A stretch of DNA of 64,000 bases from Tupaia tana (GCA_026018925.1 JAKSZU010000006.1:128603592-128667591), one strand, 5' to 3'. Shown: positions 10,835 through 22,500, numbered from the stretch's first letter. Notes: generated from the letters alone by a model not told the origin. Numbers and translations are program-made.

Positions 10835-10897
10835 AGAATGGTATATATTTTAAAGGTGTATTTATATGTGCTATGAATTCTCTACCTAGAAAGTCAT

Positions 10898-10948
10898 GTT
10901 GTGTGTGTGTGTATATATATATATGTATATATACACACACACACACAT

Positions 10949-10997
<49 letters not shown>

Positions 10998-11058
10998 TAT
11001 ATATATATACACATACACATATACATACACACACGCACGCACACACACACACACACAA
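10898..11058. repeat. compound TG/TA/CA microsatellite
   Basis: A TG run is followed by TA blocks and then long CA blocks separated by further TA blocks, over 160 bases of pure purine-pyrimidine alternation. The TG and CA arms are complementary across the TA centre. Cys/Val and His/Thr repeat ORFs here are artefacts. Confidence 0.97.
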
Positions 11059-11562
11059 TATTTTGCTTGCACTTTTAAGTAATTAGTGAACCTTCTGAGT
11101 CCCATTTGATTAAGCATCATGGTATAATTTATGCAGTTGTTATGTAGTTGTTGAGTGGTGTTTTTCGAGGTAGCTACGGCTGACTTGAGGTAGCTCAACA
11201 CTGTCTGGATTAGGTTTCTGCTGTACCTATACCAGACAGCTCTACTCCCTCAATGCTGTTTCACTTGTGCTAAGCACAGGGAAAATTCTAAAATTTTTCC
11301 CTGTCATAATTGCCTTTATTGAAAAATATCTTATTATGGCAGTAAATCAAATCATTGACATTTCTTAATTCCCTGATTTACTTTTCTGTTTTTGCTTTAG
11401 TTTTCAGTGAGTGTTTAATTGACCCCATCAATCACCCTCTTCCTCACCCTATTCCCTTTCTCCTGCCAAGAAAATTGGAGTTTTCTCTTTATATTTACAT
11501 CTTTTTTCTCCCTTTACTGCCTTAATAAGAAAATCTGTTTTCTAATCAGTGAGTAGAAGACA
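11059..11562. other. no feature recognised
   Basis: No repeat identified. There is a pyrimidine-rich piece around 11430-11515. Confidence 0.4.
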
Positions 11563-11570
11563 TTAGAATT

Positions 11571-11983
11571 CAGCAGTCTTCAACCTTTTGGCACCAGGGA
11601 CTGGATTGTAAGATAATTTTTCCACAGACTGAGGGTCAGTGGGATGGTTTTGGAAAGAGTCAAGCTCATTACACTTGTTGTGCACTGTATTTCTATGATT
11701 ATTACATTGGAATATATAATATGCATAATAGTTATGCAACTCATCATAATGTAGAATCATTGGGAGCCCTAATCTTGTTTTCCTGTAACTACACAGTCCC
11801 ATCTGGGGGCTCCTATGCAAATCTAATGCCTGCACTGATCTGACAGGAGGTGGAGTTCAGTTGGTAATGCAAGCAATGGGGAAAGGTTGTAAATACAGAT
11901 GAAGTTTCACTTACTTGTCTGCTGCTTACCTTTTGCTGTGAGAACCAGTACTGGTCTGTGCCCTGGGGGGTTGCAGACCCCGA
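11571..11983. mobile_element. MER1-type non-autonomous hAT transposon
   Basis: The left end CAGCAGTCTTCAACCTTTTGGCACCAGGGAC and the right part CTGGTCTGTGCCCTGGGGGGTTGCAGACCCC are the inverted-repeat ends of this Charlie-related family. Internal words AATATATAATATGCATAATAG, CCCATCTGGGGGC and CAGGAGGTGGAGTTCAG match too. An 8-bp duplication with one mismatch flanks it (TTAGAATT 11563-11570, CTAGAATT 11984-11991). Confidence 0.87.
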
Positions 11984-11991
11984 CTAGAATT

Positions 11992-13162
11992 TGCTATTGC
12001 CTATGAAGCATTAGATAAAGGACTACCTTATTTCTTTATTTCCTTAGGGAGGAAATGAGTGTTATTTGTCTGTCAAGAACTATGGAGTACGAGCAAAAAT
12101 TTTTTGATATTTAAAGTAAATATTTGTGGAAAAATGTAAAAATACATAAATAGAAAAAAGAAAAAAGTTATGGGCCTGTATATGAAAATATCACATAGTC
12201 TATTGCCTTACTTCAATAAAGAGATTTTTAGGGTTCAAATTAAAAAAAAAATGTAGTATATGTAACAGAACAATAAGAAAGCTTCAGAAGTTAGTGTAAG
12301 AATTTATTTATAGTTCTTATGAAAATGACCTAAATTCACCCATACACTCATAGTATTACAAATGAAAAAGATCACTTACTGAATTCGAGAAGACCTCATT
12401 CTTTTTGAAAGACATTTTGAAATCTATAAAGAGCTAAATTATTAGAACACCTTGAAATCATTGTCTGCCTAATGATGACCATGGCCATCTAAAGGCAAAA
12501 AGTCACAAGCAGCCACTGACTGTGAGCTCTCTTTGTCTTTGTGAGGCAGTGCATTACATTAAGCTTGGAACTGTACAAGAGAGCTGGTGCAGTTATAAGC
12601 TTCAGAGTGTGCTGGATAGGACAGATCATTGACAAAGCTTAGGACCAATCCTGGGCATACAAATTAATGATATAGGGAATTGTTACAGACATATGATGGA
12701 AATTCCTGACGGACTGTTTCAATTTAAACTCTACTGAATTAGGGTACTCCCACAACAAAATCCTTATTCTTGCTTCTTTTGGAAAGAATTATTGAAGAAA
12801 CTTTTAGCTAAAGTTGAAATGATTATGACAAGGCTGTCTTATAAGTACGTGGTGAATGTCTAGACTTAGCTCTAATTGGTCTTATTTTAATGTGTTTATT
12901 GCTTAATTGCTGGTGGGAGTGATTTATTCTTTCATTGAACTGAGATTAATGGCAACTGGCAGTTTTTTTGGCATTGCTATCAGAGAAAGGACCAAAAATC
13001 CCAAAATAGAATTGAGAAGACAGTTTCTAGGCACAGAAGAATGTCAGACTAATATAGCAACATGAGGGCTGCATTTTAAAAGAGATTTGCAACACATCCA
13101 TTAATGTAATTTTTAATTTTTATTTTTAATGTATGTAGTTGAGACATTACTAGACTATTCAA
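11992..13162. other. no feature recognised
   Basis: About 1.2 kb without an identifiable repeat or ORF above 60 codons. It is a good candidate for single-copy DNA. Confidence 0.45.
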
Positions 13163-13175
13163 TGTAATTGCCTTT

Positions 13176-13335
13176 CTTAAAAAGAATTAATTTTATTTAT
13201 TATTGTTATTCTTTAATTTGATAGGGTACATGCACTCACCAGAAAGAGAGTGCAAGCAAGCTACCAGGTTTGGGACTCAAACTGCAGTAAGCCATGGGAG
13301 TCCAGCACCTTAACTACCACACCACTTCTGGCTCC
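13176..13335 (-). mobile_element. Type B SINE
   Basis: Perfect duplication TGTAATTGCCTTT at 13163-13175 and 13336-13348. Tail side TTATTTATTATTGTTATTC; head complement ends CACCACTTCTGGCTCC. Confidence 0.92.
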
Positions 13336-13411
13336 TGTAATTGCCTTTATGGGGTATGTGGAACTGATATTTAAAAAATAGATAAAAATACAGCATTTAA
13401 ATACTAAATTT

Positions 13412-13945
13412 GGGGTCAGGAGGTGGCATAATGGTTAAGGCACTGGATCTTAAATGGCCAACTCTGTGGTTAGAGTCCTAGGTCCCATGGTTTGAAAGAC
13501 ACAGTAGGCATGTGTGTGTGCATGCCCAAAATCCTGGGAGGAAAATGGAGGAGAAAGGATTGTAGCATGGCCATCCCCTGTGGGGGTGAGTTTTCACTTT
13601 CCCTATTTCTGCATCTCTTTTTTTTTTTTTTTGGAGAGGTTTTTGCTACAGGGCGCGTGCGCTCACCAGACAGACAGAGAGAGACATAGAGACAGAAAGT
13701 GAGAAATCACCCCCCAGGGGGGATGGCCATGCCGCAATCCCTTCTCCTCCATTCTCCTCTTGGGATCTTGGGCACGCACGCACACGCGCCCGGCATGAGT
13801 TTTAAGCCACCGGGTCCGAGACACGAACCGCGGTTGACTACGTGGGAGTCCAGCGACATAGCCATTACGCTAACTGCTGGTTCCCTCTCTGCATCTTTCT
13901 ACATTCTCTCTGGCAAGCTCACACGTCCTACAGCAAAAATCTAAA
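13412..13945 (+). mobile_element. older type A SINE split by another SINE
   Basis: The left part (to 13618) has head GGGGTCAGGAGGTGGCATAATGG and the body to CCTATTTCTGCATCTC. The right part (from 13888) has TCTGGCAAGCTCACACGTCCTACAGCAAAAATC. The split copy must be older than its insert. Confidence 0.87.
13619..13887 (-). mobile_element. Type A SINE nested in a SINE
   Basis: Inserted in the CT-rich part of the 13412 copy. The site is duplicated as TCTGCATCTCT (13608-13618) and TCTGCATCTTT (13888-13898). It is well preserved, with CGAACCGCGGTTGACTACGTG in the head, so it is young. Confidence 0.95.
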
Positions 13946-13949
13946 ACAA

Positions 13950-14518
13950 AAAACAGCATTAATTTGAAACTAAAAACTTTCTTATATCCTCCATATAATA
14001 ATATTTTTGGTGAAAGCTTGGAAATTTATGTAAGATAGTAATATATTTTAGGTATTCGGTTTTGTTAGATTGTTCTAAGCCTTTTGTGTATATTTGCAAT
14101 CTAATATCTGTACAAATCATGTGTGACATTGTCATTTACATATTTTCATCTATTGGTAGATAGGTTAAAAATGATATCTTCTTTGAATATTCATGTATTA
14201 CTGTTGTGTGTTCTCTGTCAGGTCAGATTTTCATCTTAACTAGGGTTAGAGGGTAGGCATTGGAGAAGACTGCCATTCTGTATATTGTGGATTTTTAGGG
14301 CAACTATAAATTCATTGTTACAGTACAAATAAACATGATGAGTGATCTCATATTTTCCAGAGAATGAAATTCAGTAATATAGGGAATATATTTAAGTGGA
14401 AAAATACAATCTAAAAAATATAAACAATTATATGATAGCTTTTTGGTAGAACAGAGTGAAAATTCAAGATTCGGTGGAGTGCCTAGATATTACCAGAAAA
14501 TACAGAACTCTTGTGCTT
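13950..14518. other. AT-rich stretch, no feature recognised
   Basis: No repeat assigned. It runs up to the T-rich tail of the next SINE. Confidence 0.4.
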
Positions 14519-14774
14519 TTTTATTTTTTATATTTTTGCTGTAAGATGTGTGCATTTGCTAGAGAGACAGAGAGACAAAAAGCAAGAAATCACCTCTCAG
14601 GGGTGATGGCCACGTAGAAATCTCTTTTCCATTCTCCTTTTGGGATCTTGGGTATGTATATATATGTGCCTGGCATGAATCTTAAGCCGCTGGGTCCAGG
14701 ACTCGAACCTCAGTTGACTATATTGGAAGCCCAGCGATGTAACCATTATGCCATCTGCTCATCTATTGGTCCCA
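14519..14774 (-). mobile_element. Type A SINE
   Basis: ATTTTTGCTGTAAGATGTGTGC at the tail side. The head side CCATCTGCTCATCTATTGGTCCC carries a small CATCTATT insertion. Confidence 0.88.
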
Positions 14775-15111
14775 CTACTGTTTTATTTTTTATTTATTAT
14801 TTTTAGTTGTTTTGCTTTTTTCTTTATTGTGAAATATAATCTGCATGTAGAAAAATGTATTAAATATTTGTCATGTGGACAAATAACCCTGTGGTGAACC
14901 CTGTGTAGTGGTCATTGAGGTCAGGAAATAAAATGTAGCCAGCTCCCTGGAAGCCTCCAATGCTTTTTGTCCTCCTCTAATTACAGCTCCATCTCTTTGA
15001 CCTAGAAGTACTCATTCTACAGAATTTTATCATAAAACTATAAAGAAAAGAAAGAAGCTATTAATATCTTCATATGCATTTCTAAAAACTGCATTTTAGA
15101 TCTATCTGCAT

Positions 15112-15179
15112 GGGTCTCACCTGACTCACTGTTGTTTGAGCTCCAGTCCTGGCAACTTAAGAAACAGACTAGTGTGTGT

Positions 15180-15226
<47 letters not shown>

Positions 15227-15378
15227 CCCAAAATCCCAACAGGATGGAGAAATAAAGGAGAAGGAATTGTGTTATGACCACACCCCATTGGAGGTATGGT
15301 GCTTTCTTCCTCTCTCTCTCTTTTTGTCTCCCTCTCTTTCTCTCTCTGGTGAGTGCACATGCCCTCTGGAAATAAAAT
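15112..15378 (+). mobile_element. Type C SINE with an internal TG run
   Basis: The head is poorly preserved (GTTGTTTGAGCTCCAGTCCTGG). A long TG run (15174-15223) has grown where other copies have GTGTGTGTGCATGCCC. The tail is TGGTGAGTGCACATGCCCTCTGGAAATAAA. Confidence 0.72.
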
Positions 15379-15885
15379 GAACACATAAAACAACTACATT
15401 TTAGTTGAACTTTGCTTTTAAAAACTAACAACTCTATTTGAACAGTATCATGTATTTCTTTTTGCCTAGCTTTTATGTCTCAATACCAATTTGTGAGACA
15501 TACCAACATTGTTGTATATGCTATAGTTGCATAATGTTCATTCATCTTCATTACTGTGTAGTATTTGATTGTATGTATATACCACATTTATATCTGTACT
15601 ACTGTTGGAAGATATTTGACTTCTAGCTCTAGCCATTTGTGTACTTGTATTTTGGTCTATGTATATACTGTTTCTCTAGATATGGAATTGCTGAATTGAA
15701 GAAGCACACAGCTTTAGTTTACTAGATAATGTCAAACAGTTTTCTAGCTGTGTATGGGTGTCCCCGTTGCCATATGCTCACCAAGACTTGGTATAGTTAA
15801 AATTTTAAGACTAATATTAGTCCATTGGATGTATAATGGTAATGGGAAATTGCATGACTGTCATTACTAATGAAATTAAGCATCA

Positions 15886-16132
15886 AGGACCAGCCTGTGG
15901 CATGGTGGTTAAGGTAGCTGAATCCAGCATTGCCGATTGTGTGGTTAGAGTTCCGGATCTGATGGCTTCAAAAACACGCTGGGTCTATGTGTATGCATGC
16001 CCAGAATCCTAAAATGGGGGAGAAATGGGAGAAAAGATTACAGTGTGACTATTCCCCATGGGGGGATGCTTTCTCTCTTTTTCTCTTTTCAGTGAGCACA
16101 CATGCACTCTGGCAAAAAAAATTTTAAATAAA
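15886..16132 (+). mobile_element. Type C SINE
   Basis: Head AGGACCAGCCTGTGGCATGGTGGTTAAGG, with A box. Duplication AAATTAAGCATCA (15873-15885) and AAATTAAACATCA after the tail. Confidence 0.9.
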
Positions 16133-16175
16133 AATTAAACATCATTTTGTAAGTTTATTTGCCATTTAGGTTTTT

Positions 16176-16434
16176 GTTTTTTTTAGAGGTTTTTGCTATA
16201 GGGCATATGCGCTCGCCAGACAGACAGAGACAGACAGAGAGACAGAAAGCGAGAAATCACCCCCCAGCGGGCATGGCCACGCTGCAATTTCTTCTTCTCC
16301 ATTCTCCTCTTGGGATCTTGGGCATGCATGCACACGCGCCCGGCGTGAGTTTTAAGCCACTGGGTTTGGGACGCGAACCGCGATCGACTACATGGGAATC
16401 CAGCGACATAGCCATTACACTAACTGCTGGTCCT
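16176..16434 (-). mobile_element. Type A SINE
   Basis: Perfect 15-bp duplication GCCATTTAGGTTTTT at 16161-16175 and 16435-16449. The head has CGAACCGCGATCGACTACATGGG. Confidence 0.96.
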
Positions 16435-16454
16435 GCCATTTAGGTTTTTTATTT

Positions 16455-16468
16455 GTGTGTGTGCGTGC

Positions 16469-16502
<34 letters not shown>
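16455..16502. repeat. (TG)n microsatellite
   Basis: A TG run with a GCGTGCATA interruption near its start, within the L1. Confidence 0.95.
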
Positions 16503-16505
<3 letters not shown>

Positions 16506-16920
16506 GCCTAGTTAAAATTTTGCTCATTTTTCTACTGCATGATCTCTTAAAATTTTGTTTATAGAAGTAGTTTTTACATTTTAGGTAATAGTTTCTTCTT
16601 GTGTTTATACATTGCAAATATTTGTATGATTTGTTTTTTCATTGTCTCTATAGTTCTTTAGATAAGTAGATGTACTTAATGTTACAAAGAAGAATATATC
16701 AGTCACTTTCTTCATGAATAGTTGTATTTGTATCTTACGTAAGAAATCTTTCCATATTCTGAGGTCATATGGATATGTTTCTCTATTGTTTTCTAAATAT
16801 TTATAAATTTACTATTTTTATTTTGATCTTTATCTATGATTGAGCTTAGTAAATTATGTGAATATGCTTCTAATTTTATTCTTTCAAATGGATATTCAAA
16901 TTTCTTAGCACCATTTACTT

Positions 16921-17093
16921 TTTAAAAAATAATTATTTAATTTTACTTATTCATTCATTCATTTTAATTTGACCAGAGAGAGAAACAGAGAGAGGGAAAG
17001 TGAGAAAGCAAGCCGCCAGGTCTGGTATTCGAACCGCAGTCAGCCATGTGGGAGTGTCCAGAGCCCCTACCACCATGCCACCTGCTGGTCCCC
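16921..17093 (-). mobile_element. Type B SINE
   Basis: Perfect duplication GCACCATTTACTT at 16908-16920 and 17094-17106. (ATTC)n lies in the tail, and TTTGACCAGAGAGAG and CCACCTGCTGGTCCCC are present. Confidence 0.96.
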
Positions 17094-17394
17094 GCACCAT
17101 TTACTTGTTAATAAAAAGTTGCTGTGACTTTACTGATAGTGCCACATCTGTCATATTTGAGTCCCATACCAATTTGATCTGGTCCCTAGCTGTCCATCAC
17201 TGGGCTACTACTGCACTGTTGTATTTACTTTTAAATTAATTTGATGTCTTTTAGAGCAAGTCCTCTAACTTTGTCCTTCCATGAAAATATTTTGAATGCT
17301 TTTTACTTTTGGACTTCAAATATATTGCTATTGTATTGAATCTGTACAGTAGGCTAGTATTGCCATCTCAAAAATAACAGAGATTTGGTGCCTG

Positions 17395-17580
17395 ACACTG
17401 GATATGATGGGAGGCCTGGATGTGGTTCCTAGACCCACCTGAACGGGCTAGGCCTGGCGGGGCACACCAGTGATCCTAGCTAGCTGGGAGAGTGGGGCAG
17501 AAAGACAGCCTGGTAAGACCCTGTCAAAATCCCTACCTATCCCTACCTCTATCTCCCTCTCTGTTTCTCTCATAAAAACC
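17395..17580 (+). mobile_element. 7SL-like composite SINE
   Basis: GGCCTGGCGGGGCACACCAGTGATCCTAGCTAGCTGGGAG and CAGCCTGGTAAGACCCTGTC resemble a 7SL/Alu monomer. An unrelated 5' part (GGAGGCCTGGATGTGGTTCC) and a CT-rich 3' part (ATCTCCCTCTCTGTTTCTCTC) suggest a composite. It lies inside the L1. Confidence 0.45.
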
Positions 17581-17984
17581 AGCAAACAAAATGAGGTATC
17601 AACTTATGATCATGCTTGCTATTTCTATTTTAAGTCTTTTAATGGTTCTCAATTAGATTAATGTTTCTCTTTAAAAATCTTATATGTATCTTCATATATT
17701 TATTATTAGTTTCTTTATGTTTTTATACTACTATAAATGGTATCACTCAAAATTTTATTATTTTTTAAGTGCTTGTGGGAATAAGTTCTGTGTTTTTTTT
17801 TTAACTAATTTTTATACTTTTTATTTCCTATGTTACTTGATGACTAGGGCTTCAAATACAATAGGAGTCACAGTGGTGACAATGGGACATTTTGTTTTGT
17901 TCCTATCTCAAAGGAAATTATTTCATCTTTAATTGTGATAACTACTAATACATTAAAAACCTAATACATTGGGTTTTATAGATA

Positions 17985-18228
17985 CCTTCTAACTTAGGAG
18001 CTGTTAATCTGTGTATGGCTCTTGGGCCAAATCTAACCACTTTATTTTTGTAAATAAAGTTTTATTTATAAAACTCAGTCACATTCACTCATTTATATTT
18101 TGTCCATGCTGTTTTCTTACCACAGTGGCAAAACTTGCAATGTGACAGAAATCCTATGACTTGCAAAGTTGAAAATATCTATTATCTGTACCTTGAACAT
18201 GGTAGGCTTGCCAACTCCTGCTTTACCA
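17985..18228. mobile_element. hAT-like DNA transposon relic
   Basis: GGGCCAAATCTAACCACTTTATTTTTGTAAATAAAGTTTTATTTATAAAACTCAGTCAC and AGGCTTGCCAACTCCTGC match a common mammalian non-autonomous DNA repeat whose exact name I do not assign. It is inserted in the L1. Confidence 0.5.
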
Positions 18229-19149
18229 GGTTACAATGTTCTCGTCTATATTTGTTAAACATGAATAAATACTAGATATTATCAAATGCTTTTTCTGCAT
18301 TTTTTGCATTATGATAATATGTGGTTTTAATGGCCTTTCTCATGTTAAACTAAACATTTATTCCTGGAATTAACACTCCTTTGTTAAATTATACTATCCT
18401 TTTTATATATTGTTGGATTTAGTTTGTTCCATTTTGTTATGAATTTTTTCATCTTTATTTATAGTTAGCGTGACCTATACTTGTCTTTTTTCTTACTATT
18501 CCTTTGGGTCTTGGTATCAAAGTTATGCTAGCCTCTTAGAATAAGCTGAAGTTATAGTCAGGTAACTAACCAATGGAGCCTGGAGTTTAGCTGTGGGAAG
18601 ACTTTTCATTATTGATTTAGTTTCTTTCATGGATGTAAGATCATATTTTCTCTTTCTCCATGAGTCATAGTTATGGTTTTCTGGGAACTTGTCCATTTTT
18701 CCCTAAATTTATATTTATTGTCATAAACTGTTTATAATATCCTCTTAATCTCTTTAATGTCTGCAAGATGCTTCCTTTGTCATCTCTAACATGGGTTGTA
18801 TCTTCTTTCTCGTTTACTTGTTCACCAGTGGTTTGTCCATTTTGTTAGTCTTTCCATAGAACTGACTATTGGCATTGCTCCTCTCTATTGTGCGTATGCT
18901 TTGTAGTTCTGGAATTACTCTAATACTTAGTCTTTCTTCTAATTGTGTTGAGTTTAATTTGCTATTCTTTATCTAATTTGTTGAAGTGAATGTTGGGCTT
19001 ATTTTTAAGCATTTTTAAAAACAACATGCCTTTAAATACTGTAAATTTCTCAAAACTAAAAAGATATTCTTAATTTAATATCTTCTGTTTTAGTTTTTCT
19101 TCATTTTTACCCTTTTCTGGTTCCTAATATGTTATAATCCAAGAAGTTA

Positions 19150-19356
19150 TTTTTTTCTTATTTATTTAATTTTATTTATTATTATTATCATTTTTAAGTT
19201 TATTATAGGGTATATGTGCTCCCCAGAGAGAGACAGAATGAGAGAAAGAGAGAGAGAGAAAAATAAAGTGAAAGCAATCAGGCAAGTCTGGGACTCAAAC
19301 TGTAGTTAGACATGAGAGTCCAGTGCCTCAATCACCATGCCACCCACTGACCCTTT
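19150..19356 (-). mobile_element. Type B SINE
   Basis: T-rich (TTATT)n tail, GAGAGAGACAGAATGAGAGAAAG and the head complement CACCATGCCACCCACTGACCC. It keeps a GGGTATATGTGCTCCCC piece of the type A end, so it is intermediate between A and B. Confidence 0.88.
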
Positions 19357-19445
19357 TACTGATGTTTTAAAAATTTGATTTATAGATGAATTATATTTAT
19401 AAAGCTTTCTGTATATTATATGATTTTATTAGAAAATTTTTAATA

Positions 19446-19560
19446 TGAGGGGTCCTCAAAAAAGCATATATTAAAAATTATTTAAATATCAATTTTATTT
19501 GCATGCAAATTAACTAATACTTTCATTCCATTCTCTTGTGAACTTTTTGAAATATCTTCA
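19446..19560. mobile_element. mariner-type MITE, uninterrupted
   Basis: GAGGGGTCCTCAAAAAAGC at the left and GAACTTTTTGAAATATCTTCA at the right, flanked by TA. It is the only intact copy of this family in the window, about 115 bp. Confidence 0.62.
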
Positions 19561-19959
19561 TACTTGCTTTATGACTCAATATATGATCAGTAAGCATTTC
19601 AGGTGAATTTATAATGAATGTGTATTCTGCGGTAGGTTGATATAGTGTTACATGTTTTTGTTAAGTTCATAAATCTCCTGATTCTCTTGTTTTATATCAT
19701 TAATTTTTTTTGCTTGTTCTATGAATTTCTGAGAAAAGCATGCTGAAATTTCCCACTAAAATTGTGAATTTATCTTTATTTGTTTTTTTCTGCTGACTTT
19801 TTTTTTAAATATTTGAGACCATTTTACTATAGGAAAACTAGAGAAGAAAATGTGGTCATCTAGGAGAACCCCCAAGAAAACTTTAAACATCGAAGATTTG
19901 AAATGATAATTATAAGCCTTTATAATTATTCAAAATATATACACATATTATCTCACCTT

Positions 19960-20131
19960 ATCGTTTTTTGAGAGGTTTTTGCTATAGGGCACGTGCGCTC
20001 ACCAGCCAGACAGAGAGAGACAGAGAGACAGAAAGCGAGAAATCACCCCCCAGTGGGGGATGGCTACGCTGCAATCCCTTCTCTTCCATTCTCCTCTCAG
20101 GATCTTGGGCATGCACACACACGCGCCTGGC
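19960..20131 (-). mobile_element. 5'-truncated type A SINE
   Basis: Perfect duplication ATTATCTCACCTT at 19947-19959 and 20132-20144. The element ends inside GCACACACACGCGCCTGGC, so the whole tRNA-like head is missing and it could not be transcribed from its own promoter. Confidence 0.94.
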
Positions 20132-20224
20132 ATTATCTCACCTTTCTTAATCATCGTATCTGTGACTTAAGCAGTATTAACCAAAACTGATAATATTAAA
20201 GGCAGACTATTGCCCCATATCACA

Positions 20225-20630
20225 GGCTACTCAATGACTGAATCATGTCCAAGGAATGAATTTTCTGTCTGTTCTACCTCTCTCCCCTTAGCATGCATTG
20301 ATCCAGATATTCTGGCTTTCTTACTGTGTCTTCATCTCATGAAGGGCATTCCACTCTCACCTTTTGTACTTAGGGCTCTCTATTGAGCAGGTAGACCTCT
20401 GATCATATGTCAGTGCTTCAGGGAGGCCTTTCCTCATTATTCCAGTCACTCACTATTTCCTTACCCTGCTTTATTATTCTTCAGAGCACTTAACACTCCC
20501 TGGCATTACATTGATTGGGGTATTAATTATTATTACTCTACCCTCTAGTATATAAGACACCAGAGTTTTATTGAATTTACTGGCAAGTGCTCAATAATTT
20601 TTGGTTCAATGGATGAATGAATGACTTTTT
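20225..20630 (+). mobile_element. L2 3' end
   Basis: TTCAGGGAGGCCTTTCCTCATTATTCCAG, CAGAGCACTTAACACTCCCTGGCATTACA and GTGCTCAATAATTTTTGGTTCAATGGATGAATGAATG are the L2 3' landmarks. Confidence 0.77.
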
Positions 20631-20667
20631 TTAAAAAAATAGAATTATATTGATTCATCAATAATAG

Positions 20668-20885
20668 ATTGATTGGGGCAAATCATGGTACAGCAGTGAA
20701 ATCCTATGTTGTGCTAGGCTAATCTAAATGGCACGGGTACAGTCTGGGTTCATGCCCAGAGACCTTCCTTAGTTCTTTTGCCCATGATCCAGGGCTAGCT
20801 GAGGGTAGGGGTTTATCATAGATTCAAGGTAGCACTGAGAGTGCTGTCTCTCTCATTGTGTCTTGCTCATGGAAGAAATCAAACT
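20668..20885 (+). mobile_element. Type D SINE-like element
   Basis: ATGGTACAGCAGTGAAATCC (A-box-like), CTGGGTTCATGCCC (B-box-like), CCATGATCCAGGGCTAGCTGAGGGTAGG and CTGTCTCTCTCATTGTGTC...GGAAGAAATCAAA. This is the clearest Pol III-like head of the three copies. Confidence 0.57.
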
Positions 20886-21069
20886 TTTAAAATTGATTAA
20901 TTGATTATGGAGATTAAGAATTATAGAGATTTCTGAGTTCCAAGGATTCTTTTCAGTATGCTAGAGAGTTATAAGCAAGAATAAAATAAGATCACTGACT
21001 TCAAGTAGTTTATGATCTTGTTAGGAATAGAAGAATGTGGAACAGATAAAATCTGAAAGTAATACAAAA

Positions 21070-22319
21070 AGATGGTAATACAAGTAATTATAAGACCATG
21101 AACAATTAAGAGCCAGATATATTATTTAAGCATTAGTGCTGTGTATTCAACACAAGGAGGTATCACTGAATTCTTAGTATTACAGAGAATAGAAGAAATT
21201 TAAGAGCCTGAGCTGGGTACCTTATTGGTTGTTCAGGATTACCTTTTCCTTTAAAAGGAAAGAAAAAGGTGAAAGTAGACATTGTCCTGAGGGAGAGAGG
21301 TTATCAGGACCTATGATCAGATGATTGTCTTTAGGGCAGAATGTATCATATTACTACTTCATCCCTGTTAGCTAGAAAGTATGTCTGTCTTATGTCCTTC
21401 CTTCTCCCTTCTCTGTCTCCTTCCCTCTCTAACTATCTGTCATCTAGCTACCATCCATCTACTGATTGCTGTTCTATGAATTGGTAAATTCAAGAGCAGG
21501 CTAGAAGATTTTTATACCATTATATTCCAAAATATTATTTTGCTTTTTCTGTTCTATTTTTTCTCTGGCTGAGAGATGGAGAGCCTAGATTAGTAAACAT
21601 GCTTAAAACATCACTTTGCTCCCTAGAGAAGCCAAGAATGGCATTCTTTTCATTATAAGTTAGACTTCTCTTGCATGTCTATATCCTGGTTTGCAACAAA
21701 TTATAGAAAATTTCTATACTTTAAATCCAAAGTTATGTATTATAGAAAAACGTTCCTATGAAAAAATATTTTGTATTGGGCGTTCAGTGGCATGGTAGGT
21801 ATAAAGGGAATTACTTTGTTTCATACCATTACTCAGTCTTCATCACTTTTGACTAGAAGATTGGTAGTTTCTATGCAAATACTGATTCTTACATATTTTA
21901 CACCTTAAAATAAAACTCTACCCACTAATTTTTCAGTCTTAAATAAATCTGTAATAGGACTTCCACTGATAATTTCTGAAAACTCTCCAGCTTGAAATAT
22001 TTCAGTTGGTAGATTCTAAATTATATATTGACATTTAAATAGATTTTTTTAAAGCAAACTGTAAGCAACTAAAATGCTGTACTTGCTCTTTTCCTAAATT
22101 GATCATAAAACCCTTTCAATTTTTATTTTTCATCTGACCTAAGAACATTATTTGGAGTTGTGAAGACTGCTGGTTACTGAGGGAAGAAACAGATTCATAT
22201 TCAATCTAGATAATGTCCTTTTCTTTTTATACTATTAATAAATGTAGCTTTCCTTTGAAAGCATTTCATGGTTTTTATTTCCTTCTACATACCAGTGCCT
22301 TGCAATTTTTTATGTTTGT
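21070..22319. other. no feature recognised
   Basis: Mostly single-copy-looking. A pyrimidine-rich stretch lies at about 21395-21465. The segment 20930-21060 before it may be an old repeat (CACTGACTTCAAGTAGTTTATGATC). Confidence 0.4.
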
Positions 22320-22500
22320 CCCAGACTTCTCTCTTGATATTGAAGCCTATTTTTCCTAATTCCTGCTCACTGTATCCATTTGGTTATCCCATAGGTGCCT
22401 GAAATACCTCAAGTAGAATTCATCCACTTCCCAATAGACTGGCTGACTCCTTACCCATTATTTTTCTATCTCAATTAATGGCACAGTCAAGCACCCAATG
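22320..22500 (-). mobile_element. fragment of an old mammalian repeat, family not named
   Basis: CCATAGGTGCCTGAAATACCTCAAGTAGAATTCATCC and CCATTATTTTTCTATCTCAATTAATGGCA resemble part of a long, old dispersed repeat. I think it is also represented at 52.6-54.2 kb and 57.6-58.1 kb. Confidence 0.38.

Larger units (their letters stand above)
14800..19810 (-). mobile_element. long antisense L1 with many insertions
   Basis: The plus strand reads through antisense L1 landmarks in order: the 3' UTR side (TTTATTGTGAAATATAATCTGC), the GTAGTATTTGATTGTATG...CCACATT region, GGAATTGCTGAATTGAAG, the CACCATTTACTT site, CCATACCAATTTGATCTGG, CAAATGCTTTTTCTGCA, GGGTCTTGGTATCAAAGTTATGCTAGCCTC and GAATGTGTATTCTGCGGT. 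These correspond to ORF2 and the 3' UTR, heavily mutated with stops throughout. It is cut by five SINEs, a 7SL-like piece, a hAT relic and a MITE, listed separately. Confidence 0.87.

Noticed and set aside
10833..11201. Cys/Val-rich and His/Thr-rich open frames
   Set aside because: They are frames of the TG/TA/CA microsatellite. Similar ones at 3380, 15132 and 16420 have the same cause.
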